Source of the DNA: Chloroflexota bacterium
GTDB taxonomy: Bacteria > Chloroflexota > Anaerolineae > 4572-78
DNA: 15,476 nucleotides
Direction: 5' to 3'
NCBI GenBank assembly: GCA_024278725.1
Contig: JAJRSQ010000025.1
Coordinates: forward strand, 1 to 15,476
Shown: positions 1-7,270 of the stretch, piece by piece
Layout: each line of letters starts with the position of its first letter
Position numbering within the stretch: the first letter of the stretch is position 1
Notes under the pieces: model-generated
Databases searched by the model: none
Told to the model about the DNA's origin: nothing
What the model saw: the letters and a program-made list of their open reading frames with translations, nothing else
Translations under genes and position numbers: made by a program

Positions 1-257
1 TCGGCATTGCCGGTGAGCATGATGCGCACGGTGTCGGGCGACATTTCTTTGACTCGCTGCAAAAATTCTATCCCGTTCATGCCCGGCATCTGCATGTCCG
101 CCACCACCACCGCAAAGGGACCCGCTTGCTCCACAATCACCAATCCCTGTTCCGGACCCACCGCCAATTCCATGTCAAGCTGTTTGCGCAATCGCCGGTT
201 GAGTGCCGCCAGCAAATTGGAATCATCGTCCACAAAAAGAACTTTTCTGCTTGTCAT
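1..257 (-). CDS. Response regulator receiver-domain protein (partial, C-terminus beyond left edge)
   Basis: The 85 visible residues are the first two thirds of a CheY-like receiver domain. Visible are the acidic pocket D10-D11-D12, the phosphoacceptor D54 in the context VVVADMQMPGMNG, and the switch threonine T82 in RIMLTGNA. The start ATG overlaps the stop of the receiver-HDOD gene (shared ATGA, 254-257) and has a strong Shine-Dalgarno (GGGGAGGG, six bases upstream), so it is the third gene of a kinase/regulator operon. A histidine kinase two genes upstream is its probable phosphodonor. The output domain, if any, lies outside the window. Regulators of this style are often followed by HD-GYP, HDOD or nothing, and I cannot choose. 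The receiver call is firm; the function is unknown. Confidence 0.9.
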   Translation of the reverse strand, partial: MTSRKVLFVDDDSNLLAALNRRLRKQLDMELAVGPEQGLVIVEQAGPFAVVVADMQMPGMNGIEFLQRVKEMSPDTVRIMLTGNA

Positions 258-1471
258 GCTACGCCCTCCCCAACAAGTGAGTGGCACGCCTCGCGCCACA
301 CCGGCAATCGCTGAGAAACGCCAAGCCTTTCCAGATATGCCATATCCAATTTATCCGATAGTGTTATGTCGCGCACGGCGCGCGATTCGTATTCCAGCGC
401 GTTGCCCACATACACCGCCAAGGCGGGAGAAAATTCGGTGGGGACGGTTGGCGGCGGCGCATTGTGATATTTCACCGCCGTCACCACCGGCGCGGGCAAT
501 CCCCACAGCGCCAGCAGATACGCCCCGACATCGGCGTGGGTGACGCCGAATTCGTCCGTCTCCGCCATCAGGCTATCCACGCCGGGTTGAATGGATTTCT
601 GCCGCACGGTGGTATACGCCTCCGCGAAATATCCGGTGAAAATAAGTTTGCCGATGTCGTGGAGCAATCCTGCCACGGCGGAAAAATCCACCACCGCCTG
701 CGGCGCGTCTTCCACCTGCGCGATACGCGCCGCAAACTTCCCGACGGTGATACCGTGATGCCACATGGAATGGAGCGCCATCGTCGCCAGCGATTGGTGC
801 TCATATTGCCGAAAAACCTGCGCCGACAGCGCGAGCAGTTTGAGGGTGTTCAGCCCCAGCAATACCGACGCTTGCGCGGGACCGGGGATGTGCGACCGCA
901 AACTGAACAACGCGGCATCAATCTGCCGCACAACCTGCGTCTCAATGCCCATCCCCGCCGAAACGAGGTGTGTCAGCCCGCTGACGGGGGTGTCGGCATC
1001 TTTCAACTGCGCGATGACTTCATCCAGCGAAATGGGCAACGCCTCAAACGGGTCGAGCTGCGACACCACCCGCCGCACATCGGCGTTGGGCATCCGCTTC
1101 ACCAGCGCGCATGCCCGGCGCACCGTCGCTTTGAGCGTGTCGGCATCGCATGGTTTGCCCAAATATTGATGAATTGCCGCCGCGCCGCGCAGCACGGCTT
1201 CCCGCTCCGCCTGCCCGGAAAGGACGATGCGCACGGTTTGCGGGGATTCAAGCCTGACCCGCCCCAGCAGTTCCGCGCCATCCATACCCGGCATCCGCAT
1301 ATCGGACACAATCACATCCACGGGGCGTTCCGTCAACAGCGCCAACGCTTCCGCACCGCTCGCCACGAAGGTCATATCCCATTCCTTCCGCATTGAACGC
1401 AACATCCGGCGCAGCCCCGCCAGCAAATTCGGTTCATCATCCACAAAGAGCACCCGCTTCCTCTCGCTCAT
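254..1471 (-). CDS. Response regulator with receiver and HDOD output domain
   Basis: This is a 405-residue protein. Residues 1-125 are a receiver domain with D11-D12, phosphoacceptor D57 (VSDMRMPGMDG), S85 and K106 (YLGKP). Residues of about 135-340 are an HDOD domain, a non-catalytic HD-fold relative used as an output or scaffold module in bacterial signalling. It begins VSQLDPFEALPISLDEV and carries LLHDIGKL near residue 270 and the YHNAP segment near 335. The HD pair is kept, which is common in HDOD proteins, but the further metal ligands of true HD phosphodiesterases are not obvious, so I do not call enzyme activity. The ATG overlaps the kinase stop by four bases (ATGA) and has GGAG seven bases upstream, so translation is coupled and the kinase is the likely phosphodonor. 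The target process is unknown. Confidence 0.93.
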   Translation of the reverse strand: MSERKRVLFVDDEPNLLAGLRRMLRSMRKEWDMTFVASGAEALALLTERPVDVIVSDMRMPGMDGAELLGRVRLESPQTVRIVLSGQAEREAVLRGAAAIHQYLGKPCDADTLKATVRRACALVKRMPNADVRRVVSQLDPFEALPISLDEVIAQLKDADTPVSGLTHLVSAGMGIETQVVRQIDAALFSLRSHIPGPAQASVLLGLNTLKLLALSAQVFRQYEHQSLATMALHSMWHHGITVGKFAARIAQVEDAPQAVVDFSAVAGLLHDIGKLIFTGYFAEAYTTVRQKSIQPGVDSLMAETDEFGVTHADVGAYLLALWGLPAPVVTAVKYHNAPPPTVPTEFSPALAVYVGNALEYESRAVRDITLSDKLDMAYLERLGVSQRLPVWREACHSLVGEGVA

Positions 1472-3843
1472 GCGTGGTCTCCATTCGCGCCGACAACCGT
1501 GGGATCAAGCGGCAAGCGGATGATGAAAGTTGTGCCTTTGCCCGTCTCCGTTTCAAAGGTGATGCTCCCGCGATGTTTTTCCACAATCACCGAATGGGAA
1601 ATCGCCAAGCCCTGCCCCGTGCCGCGCCCCACATCTTTGGTGGTGAAGAAGGGGTCGAAGATTTTCGAGCGGGCGGCTTCGGGAATGCCCGTGCCGGTAT
1701 CGGAAATGCGGATTTCCACCCAATCGCCGTCGCGGCGGGTGGAAATGGTGATAGTGCCCTTGCCGCCGCTGCCATCGCCCACCCGGTCGCTGATGGCGTG
1801 CGCGGCGTTGACGATGATGTTCAGGATGACCTGATTCAGTTCGCCCGCGAAACATGGGACGGGCGGCAAATCGGGCGCGAAGTCTGTTTTCATGTCCGCC
1901 ACATATTTCCATTCGTTGCGGGCGACGGTCGCCGTGCTTTCGATGGCTCTGTTGATGTCCACCGCCGATTTTTCCTCCACGCCGGGGTGCGAAAATTCTT
2001 TCATCGCCCGCACAATGGCGGAGACGCGCCCCACCCCCTCCAGCGATTGCTCGATGGCGGCGGGGAGTTCTTCCACCACAAAATCCACATCGCTCTCTTC
2101 CATCGCCGCTTCGATTTCCGCCACCAATTCCGGATGCGCACCGTCCGCCTTCACTTTTTCCAGCAACTTCCGGTATTTTTCCAGCAATTCCGCCATATCG
2201 GTGAACGATTCCTGCATAAAGCGGATATTATCGCCCACATATTGGGTGGGGGTGTTGATTTCATGGGCGATGCCCGCCGCCAATTGTCCGATGGCTTCCA
2301 GTTTTTGCGATTGTCCAAGCTGGCTCTCCAGAATTTTCCGCTCGGTCACATCCTGCGCAATCACCAAAAAACCGAGTTGGTCATCCGTTTCATCGGCGAA
2401 GGGGCTGATGGTCACATTCAAAAAACCCTCTTTCCCGTCGGGGCGGGTATATTTCACATCGTTCACATTGGCAGTGACCACCGATTTGCGGCAGTCGTTC
2501 ACCTGCTCCAGAATTTCCACCCAATTCCAGCGAATGCCGCATTCCAGAAAAGGTTTGCCAATCACTTCTTTTTCAGGGATGCCGAAGGTATTTTCGGCGG
2601 GGGTATTCCAGTGCGTCACCGTATCTTCCGGGCTGACGCTAATTAATATGGACGGAATGGATGCCAGCAATTGCTGCTGCTGGGCGTGCGCGTGCTGCAA
2701 CGCTGCCTCGGCGCGGGTGCGCTCGGTGATGTCTCTGGAAACAACCACCGCGTGGGTGACGACGCCGGCGGTGTTGTAATATGGATAGTAGGTCACATCC
2801 ATGTACCGTCGCCCCAGCGCGGCAAAACTGAGCCACCCCTGATAGTGGACTTCGTCACCGGCGAAGCAGCGGTCGAAATTCTCTTTGATTTTGGTGAGGT
2901 AGCGTCCCTCGCCCCACACCTGCGCCACCGAGCGCCCGACGATTTCTTCCGGCTTTTTGCCGTGCGCGGTGCAATACGATTCATTCGCCGCGCGGTACAC
3001 ATAATCACGGTCAACCAGCGTCATATATTCCTTCGACGTGTTGACGATGAATTCATATCGCCGCCATTCTTCTTCCAGCGCCTTCCGGTGGGTAATATCG
3101 CGGATGATGCCCTGATAGCCCGCCAGTTCCCCTTCGGGCGTGCGGTTGGGGGTAGCGGTGAGCAGACACCACAGTTCCGCGCCGTCTTTTCGGCGCATCC
3201 GAATTTCATGCTCGGTGATGCTGCCGTGTTCGCTCAGATGTGCCACCAGCGCATCGTAATCATCGAAACGGGCAAAAAGCAATTCCGCCCCCAACCCCAT
3301 CATCTCATCGCGGGCATAGCCGAACATTTCCAGCGCGGCGCGGTTGAAATCGACCAGTGTCCCTTCGGCATTGGTACTGTACACCGCGTCGGGGAACAAT
3401 TCAAACAATTGGCGGTAACGCTGCTCCGCGGAGCGATATGTTTGCAGTTCCCGCGAGCGGACGATGACATGCTCCAGAATGTGCGCCAACAGTTTGGGGG
3501 AAATGATGGATTTGGGCAGATATTCCTGCGAGCCGGGACGCACCAAACGCATGGCAATATATTCATCGTCCACGTCGGTTAAAAAGAGGATGGGCGTGTT
3601 GGGCGCTTTTGCGCGCAGGCGCGCCAGCGATTCCTCTTCGTGCCCGCTCTCCGCCGCTAAATCGAAGAGAATCACGTCAAACGTGTCCGGCTCCAAAAAC
3701 CGGAGCGCAACATCCACACTGGGTGTCACGCGGGTTTTGAATTGCGGCACGGCAATGTCCAACCCTTCGGGGTCGGCAAGACTGCCGCTGAGTTTGCCGA
3801 TGAGCAATACTGTCGCGGTGGTGATTGATTGAGTTTGGGTCAT
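1468..3843 (-). CDS. PAS-domain sensor histidine kinase with receiver-like N-terminus
   Basis: This is a 791-residue cytoplasmic kinase with no membrane segment. From the chosen ATG the domains are: a receiver-like fold at about 8-130; three PAS domains at about 140-255, 262-375 and 390-505; a dimerisation/phosphoacceptor helix with H527 (AGIAHEINTPTQY); and an HATPase_c domain with N-box N679, DTGTG from D715 and the glycine lid GRGTGQG at 739-745. In the first domain the usual acidic pair is replaced (VLLIGKL), although an aspartate in ILFDL, a threonine (FLTD) and a lysine (YLPK) remain, so phosphorylation there is doubtful. An in-frame ATG at 3927 would add 28 residues but has no ribosome site, whereas 3843 has a weak GAG. 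It heads the operon with the two receiver proteins and probably phosphorylates them. The ligand of the PAS domains is not evident. Confidence 0.93.
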   Translation of the reverse strand: MTQTQSITTATVLLIGKLSGSLADPEGLDIAVPQFKTRVTPSVDVALRFLEPDTFDVILFDLAAESGHEEESLARLRAKAPNTPILFLTDVDDEYIAMRLVRPGSQEYLPKSIISPKLLAHILEHVIVRSRELQTYRSAEQRYRQLFELFPDAVYSTNAEGTLVDFNRAALEMFGYARDEMMGLGAELLFARFDDYDALVAHLSEHGSITEHEIRMRRKDGAELWCLLTATPNRTPEGELAGYQGIIRDITHRKALEEEWRRYEFIVNTSKEYMTLVDRDYVYRAANESYCTAHGKKPEEIVGRSVAQVWGEGRYLTKIKENFDRCFAGDEVHYQGWLSFAALGRRYMDVTYYPYYNTAGVVTHAVVVSRDITERTRAEAALQHAHAQQQQLLASIPSILISVSPEDTVTHWNTPAENTFGIPEKEVIGKPFLECGIRWNWVEILEQVNDCRKSVVTANVNDVKYTRPDGKEGFLNVTISPFADETDDQLGFLVIAQDVTERKILESQLGQSQKLEAIGQLAAGIAHEINTPTQYVGDNIRFMQESFTDMAELLEKYRKLLEKVKADGAHPELVAEIEAAMEESDVDFVVEELPAAIEQSLEGVGRVSAIVRAMKEFSHPGVEEKSAVDINRAIESTATVARNEWKYVADMKTDFAPDLPPVPCFAGELNQVILNIIVNAAHAISDRVGDGSGGKGTITISTRRDGDWVEIRISDTGTGIPEAARSKIFDPFFTTKDVGRGTGQGLAISHSVIVEKHRGSITFETETGKGTTFIIRLPLDPTVVGANGDHA

Positions 3844-4039
3844 ATTGTTCTCGGTCTGCACAGGTTTTTCCGTAACGACACTTTTTCCGTCTTTTCTATT
3901 ATCGTATGAAACACAAAATTTCTCCATAAAAGATACGTAAACAAATTCGATTTTGGTGAATCAATTTTATAACCACGCCGACAAAGCGCGGATTTTTGGC
4001 TTTCCGGAAATGGGGTGACTCGCACAGCGCCACCAACAA

Positions 4040-4067
4040 TTGAACCGTCTCCCGATTGTGGTAAAAT
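4040..4067 (+). promoter_or_regulatory. Candidate sigma-70 promoter of the C39-like gene
   Basis: TTGAAC (4040-4045) and TAAAAT (4062-4067) are separated by 16 bases, a good match to the housekeeping -35/-10 consensus. Transcription would start near 4074 and give a leader of about 165 bases that contains the inverted repeat at 4098-4201. The position directly upstream of the only plus-strand gene supports it, but it is a pattern match only. Confidence 0.45.
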
Positions 4068-4097
4068 ACCAGAGACAGTACCGGTAATGGGACAGAA

Positions 4098-4201
4098 GTA
4101 AGTGATACGTCATTGCGAGGGCGTAGCCCGAAGCAATCTCCATCAGTGGGGCACGGGGATTGCTTCGCCTTCGGCTCGCAATGACAGTTGCCATCACTTA
4201 C
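4098..4201. repeat. Dispersed inverted-repeat element (TCATTGCGAG...GAAGCAATC type)
   Basis: Three nested arm pairs are visible. GTAAGTGAT (4098-4106) pairs with ATCACTTAC (4193-4201), TCATTGCGAG (4110-4119) pairs with CTCGCAATGA (4175-4184), and CGAAGCAATC (4129-4138) pairs with GATTGCTTCG (4158-4167), around a 19-base centre. I recognise the core words as those of a short non-coding repeat scattered through many unrelated bacterial genomes. It carries no gene. Because it lies in the predicted leader of the downstream gene, its RNA could fold into a long stem. I cannot see target-site duplications, so active transposition is not claimed. Confidence 0.8.
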
Positions 4202-4239
4202 GATTGAGCCACTACCACAATACCAAAGGATTATATGCA

Positions 4240-4893
4240 ATGAATACAAAAATTCGGTGGGTGTTCCCACACACGGCAGAGGGGGTGGGGCGCGCGCATC
4301 AATATCAGGGGGAAGGCACAAACGATTGCGGTCCCACCTGTTTGGCAATGGCGATAAATTTGCTGGCATGGCAGCGAGGCTTCATCACCGAGCCGCACGC
4401 CGTCACCAAAACGCTGCTGGCGGCGGCGATGCAGCATGCATCGGGGTGGATGGGGTTGGGCGGGTATCGGATGAGGTGGGATGTGTTCGGGTTTCCCACC
4501 AGAGGGGCGACTTTTGCACGGTGGGGGATGGTGCGGGCGTTCAATGCCGTCAACCGGCACTGGCAGGCGTTGGGGTATGCGTCGCTGGGGCGGGCGAGTT
4601 TTCGGGCGCGGGGGCGGAAGGTTCATCTGCTGGACAATATTGCCCGCAATTGCATCACCACGGTGCGCTGGGTATGGGAAAACCCGTATAAAACCGGAAC
4701 TCATTGGGTCAATGTGGTGGGGTATGATGCGGAAGCCGATGCGTTTCTGGTGCTCAATCCGGCGCTGCCGCACAATGCCGCGACACCGGCGCAGAATGTG
4801 CAACCGGTGCCGTGGCGGGTATTCGACGATTGGTGGCGTCGCCCGTTTTTCTGCTCACGGAATCAGATGCTCACCTTCGGCGCGGATGGTTGA
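4240..4893 (+). CDS. C39-like (papain-fold) cysteine peptidase family protein
   Basis: This is a 217-residue protein. It shows the signature of the C39-like peptidase fold (the Peptidase_C39_2 type): Q23 before the nucleophile box GTNDCGPTCLAM with C30, then H155 in GTHWVNVVGYD, then N173 in LVLNPAL, giving a plausible Gln-Cys-His-Asn set. The N-terminus is polar with no signal peptide or membrane helix, so a cytoplasmic location is likely. No ABC transporter, bacteriocin precursor or double-glycine leader is nearby, so the bacteriocin-processing role of classical C39 domains is not supported. The start is set by AAAGGA nine bases upstream. The longer frame from 4102 only reads through the repeat. 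It is the lone plus-strand gene and converges on the phosphofructokinase gene with 13 bases between stops. The substrate is unknown. Confidence 0.75.
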   Translation: MNTKIRWVFPHTAEGVGRAHQYQGEGTNDCGPTCLAMAINLLAWQRGFITEPHAVTKTLLAAAMQHASGWMGLGGYRMRWDVFGFPTRGATFARWGMVRAFNAVNRHWQALGYASLGRASFRARGRKVHLLDNIARNCITTVRWVWENPYKTGTHWVNVVGYDAEADAFLVLNPALPHNAATPAQNVQPVPWRVFDDWWRRPFFCSRNQMLTFGADG

Positions 4894-4906
4894 CGCCGGC
4901 GGCGGG

Positions 4907-7162
4907 TCATTCGGCGCAATCATCCTGCGGGCAGGGCTTCGCCATCACCCGCGCAATGGGACGCAGGGTCATCCACCATTGCGTTTTGGGGCGTTGATAT
5001 TTCCGGTCGCCCAGACGGGGAAAATCCTGAAGATGGTTGAATTTGATGCGCCCCTCATCCAAACCGATGAAAGCCGCTGCCGCATCGTCGGTCGTTCGCC
5101 CCACGCCGTCAATCAGATAGTTCACGCTGTGCAACGCGAATCGCGTCGCCAAAATACGGTCAAACGGGGTGGGGTTTCCCCCCTGCTGAAGATGCCCCAA
5201 AATCGCGTGCCGGGTCTCGAACAGGTCGCCCCCTTCTTCCTCAAATAACGCTTCGATGAAAGCGGTGGTGTAGATGGGGTTGGCGTTCTCACTGCGGATC
5301 ATCAATCCCAGCCGTTTGCCCTTTTTGAAACCCTGTTTGAGGTTTTGCAAATCTTCCTGCAAATCGCTCAGAGTGATGCCTTCTTCCGGCATATATACCC
5401 GTTCCGCGCCGGTTGCCAAGCCGCTTATCAACGCCAGATACCCGCAGTTGTGCCCCATCACTTCCACCACAAAACACCGCCGCGATGCCACCGCCGATTG
5501 CTTGATTTTGTCCACCGCTTCCATAATGCTGTTGAGGGCGGTATCTGCGCCGATGCTCAGTTCCGAGCCGGGCAGATTATTATCGATGGAAGCGGGCATA
5601 CACACGATGGGAATGTTGAAGGCGGGGAAATTCTCGCGCTCCAGATACATTTGATAGGCGGTTTCATACGCCGTCCACCCGCCGATGATGAGCAATCCGT
5701 TGAGTTGGTGGTCTTCGATGGTGCGCGCCATCGCATAAAAGTCGCTGGCGTGCGGCAAATTGCGATTCGTCCCCAACTCCGAGCCGCCGCGCATCGCCCA
5801 GCCCGCCACGCTCATCCAGTGCAACTCTTCCATTTCGCCGTGGACAAAACCGGGAACGCCGTTGTAAATGCCGTACACCCGATGCCCCGCATCGAGCGCG
5901 AGACGTGTCGCCGCCCGGACGGCGGTGTTCATACCGGGCGCGGGCGCGCCGATGTTCATGATGCCGAAATTGTAACGTTCCTGCCCCGGCGCGGGGTCGT
6001 GCGGCAGGGCACGCACCAGCGTGCGCAACGTCTGAAAAGCTTCCGCAAAACCGGAACCGCGCCGCTCCAGCGCCAAATTGAAATTCCGAGCCTTGATGGC
6101 TTCGGCGACGGCATGAGTGCGCTCTACACATGCCATCAGCGGGGTGTAGGTCACGCGATTGTTCCGCACCCCGATGAGCGACGGTTCCTGATGCGGTGTA
6201 GCTCGCAAAATCACTTCGACGGCGGCGTATCCCAACTGCGTGCTCATGGTGCGGTCGTACACGGTGGGCGAGCCACCGCGCTGGACATGCCCCAGCACGG
6301 TGATGCGCACATCTTCCTTCAGATGTTCTTCCAGTACCTGTTTCACATACCGGCTGGTGATGGGATTGCCGTTGCGGTCAATTGCACCTTCCGCCAGAAT
6401 CACGATGCTGTCCCGTTTGCCCGTTTCGCGCCCGTGCCGAAGAACTTCGCACATCTTTTCTTCCCAATTTTCCACATCGGGCGGGCTTTCGGGAATGAGC
6501 GCCCAGTCTGCGCCGGTTGCGAGCGCCCCCATCAATGCCAGATACCCACAGTTGCGCCCCATTACCTCCACCACAAATGCCCGCTGATGGCTGGCGGCGG
6601 TACTGCTGATGGCGTCCACCGCCTCGGTGATGCGGTGCAGCGCGGTATCCGCGCCGATGGTCATATCGGTGCCGAACATATCATTGTCAATTGACCCCAC
6701 CAGCCCGACGATGTTCAAATACGGGTTGGAGGCGGCAATTTCAGGGGTGATGTCACCCGCTTCCACCAGTTCCTGTAATAGTGATGACCATTCCTGCCGA
6801 AAGATGTGCGCGCCCGTCAAGCTGCCATCGCCGCCGATGACAACCAGATTGTTGATTCGATGTTTGATGAGGTTGTGTGCGGCTTTACGTCGTCCATCTC
6901 TGGTGCGAAAAGGCTGACAGCGCACCGTGCCGATTTCCGTGCCGCCGCGGTGGAGAATGCCGCCCACCGAATCCCAATTCATGGGGACGATGTATTTTCC
7001 CCCTTCCACCATGCCATAATAACCTTCTTTGATGGCAAACACTTCGATGCCGTGGTCTAACGCTGTCCGCACCACCGCCCGAACCGCCGCATTCATCCCT
7101 TGTGCATCACCGCCGCTGGTCAGCACCGCCAATCGTCTTTTGTCTTGTGTCTGATTGTCCAT
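4907..7162 (-). CDS. 6-phosphofructokinase, duplicated eukaryotic-type architecture
   Basis: This 751-residue protein is twice the length of a normal bacterial enzyme (about 320). It catalyses fructose 6-phosphate plus ATP to fructose 1,6-bisphosphate in glycolysis. The N-half (about 10-385) is catalytic, with GGDAQGMN at 17-24, GGDGS at 110-114, SIDND at 157-161 with presumed base D159, and MGRNCGY at 201-207. Glycines at 113 and 156 match the ATP-using rather than pyrophosphate-using type. The C-half (about 400-740) repeats the fold but has lost key residues: GAPAPGMN at 405-412, GGWTA at 494-498, SIDNN at 525-529. It therefore looks regulatory, as in animal and fungal enzymes. The C-terminal QWWMTLRPI also recalls the animal enzyme. 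ATG 7162 has GGGAG six bases upstream. An upstream TTG is less likely. Confidence 0.95.
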   Translation of the reverse strand: MDNQTQDKRRLAVLTSGGDAQGMNAAVRAVVRTALDHGIEVFAIKEGYYGMVEGGKYIVPMNWDSVGGILHRGGTEIGTVRCQPFRTRDGRRKAAHNLIKHRINNLVVIGGDGSLTGAHIFRQEWSSLLQELVEAGDITPEIAASNPYLNIVGLVGSIDNDMFGTDMTIGADTALHRITEAVDAISSTAASHQRAFVVEVMGRNCGYLALMGALATGADWALIPESPPDVENWEEKMCEVLRHGRETGKRDSIVILAEGAIDRNGNPITSRYVKQVLEEHLKEDVRITVLGHVQRGGSPTVYDRTMSTQLGYAAVEVILRATPHQEPSLIGVRNNRVTYTPLMACVERTHAVAEAIKARNFNLALERRGSGFAEAFQTLRTLVRALPHDPAPGQERYNFGIMNIGAPAPGMNTAVRAATRLALDAGHRVYGIYNGVPGFVHGEMEELHWMSVAGWAMRGGSELGTNRNLPHASDFYAMARTIEDHQLNGLLIIGGWTAYETAYQMYLERENFPAFNIPIVCMPASIDNNLPGSELSIGADTALNSIMEAVDKIKQSAVASRRCFVVEVMGHNCGYLALISGLATGAERVYMPEEGITLSDLQEDLQNLKQGFKKGKRLGLMIRSENANPIYTTAFIEALFEEEGGDLFETRHAILGHLQQGGNPTPFDRILATRFALHSVNYLIDGVGRTTDDAAAAFIGLDEGRIKFNHLQDFPRLGDRKYQRPKTQWWMTLRPIARVMAKPCPQDDCAE

Positions 7163-7209
7163 TGCGCACTCCCGGTTTGAGTTCAAAGTTGTTCATTCAA
7201 AAATACCAG

Positions 7210-7225
7210 ATTGCAGCGTTGCAAT
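7210..7225. promoter_or_regulatory. Perfect palindrome, possible operator of the phosphofructokinase gene
   Basis: ATTGCA-GCGT-TGCAAT is a perfect inverted repeat with six-base arms and a four-base spacer. It lies 48 bases upstream of the chosen start codon and just downstream of the predicted transcription start, a usual place for a repressor site. The size fits a dimeric helix-turn-helix repressor half-site pair, but no regulator gene is nearby to match it. It could also be a small leader hairpin. Confidence 0.4.
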
Positions 7226-7235
7226 TATCCCCGTA

Positions 7236-7263
7236 ATTATGCCACACGCCCCGTCGGGTGCAA
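7236..7263 (-). promoter_or_regulatory. Candidate promoter of the phosphofructokinase gene
   Basis: On the minus strand TTGCAC (7258-7263) and CATAAT (7236-7241) are 16 bases apart. The -10 box matches five of six consensus bases and the -35 only three. It sits in the 108-base gap between the transporter stop and the phosphofructokinase start, so this gene probably has its own promoter in addition to any read-through. Confidence 0.33.
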
Positions 7264-7270
7264 AGTGTTT

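Larger units (their letters stand above)
3844..4239. other. 396-bp intergenic region between divergent genes
   Basis: This AT-richer gap separates the minus-strand kinase start from the plus-strand C39-like gene. The half nearest the kinase (3844-4030) shows no convincing gene. Short frames on either strand have no family resemblance or ribosome site, and I saw no strong minus-strand promoter in it. The other half holds a plus-strand promoter candidate and a dispersed repeat with inverted arms, listed separately. A ribosome site AAAGGA at 4225-4230 serves the downstream gene. Confidence 0.7.

Noticed and set aside
464..1396. Long plus-strand open frame (310 codons)
   Set aside because: It is antisense to the receiver-HDOD gene, rich in His/Arg/Gln from reverse reading of a GC-rich gene, and has no family features.
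254..1471. Reading the HDOD protein as an active HD phosphodiesterase or HD-GYP
   Set aside because: There is no GYP motif and no full set of metal ligands. The HDIG-like segment is common in non-catalytic HDOD domains.
1393..2646. Long plus-strand open frame (417 codons)
   Set aside because: It mirrors the histidine kinase, and its composition (His/Phe/Arg-rich) is that of an antisense shadow.
3899..4369. 156-codon minus-strand frame in the kinase/C39 gap
   Set aside because: It translates the dispersed repeat into a familiar spurious peptide (HCEPKAKQSP type) and has no independent support.
5345..6694. Long plus-strand open frame (449 codons)
   Set aside because: It is antisense to the phosphofructokinase, whose motifs are unambiguous.
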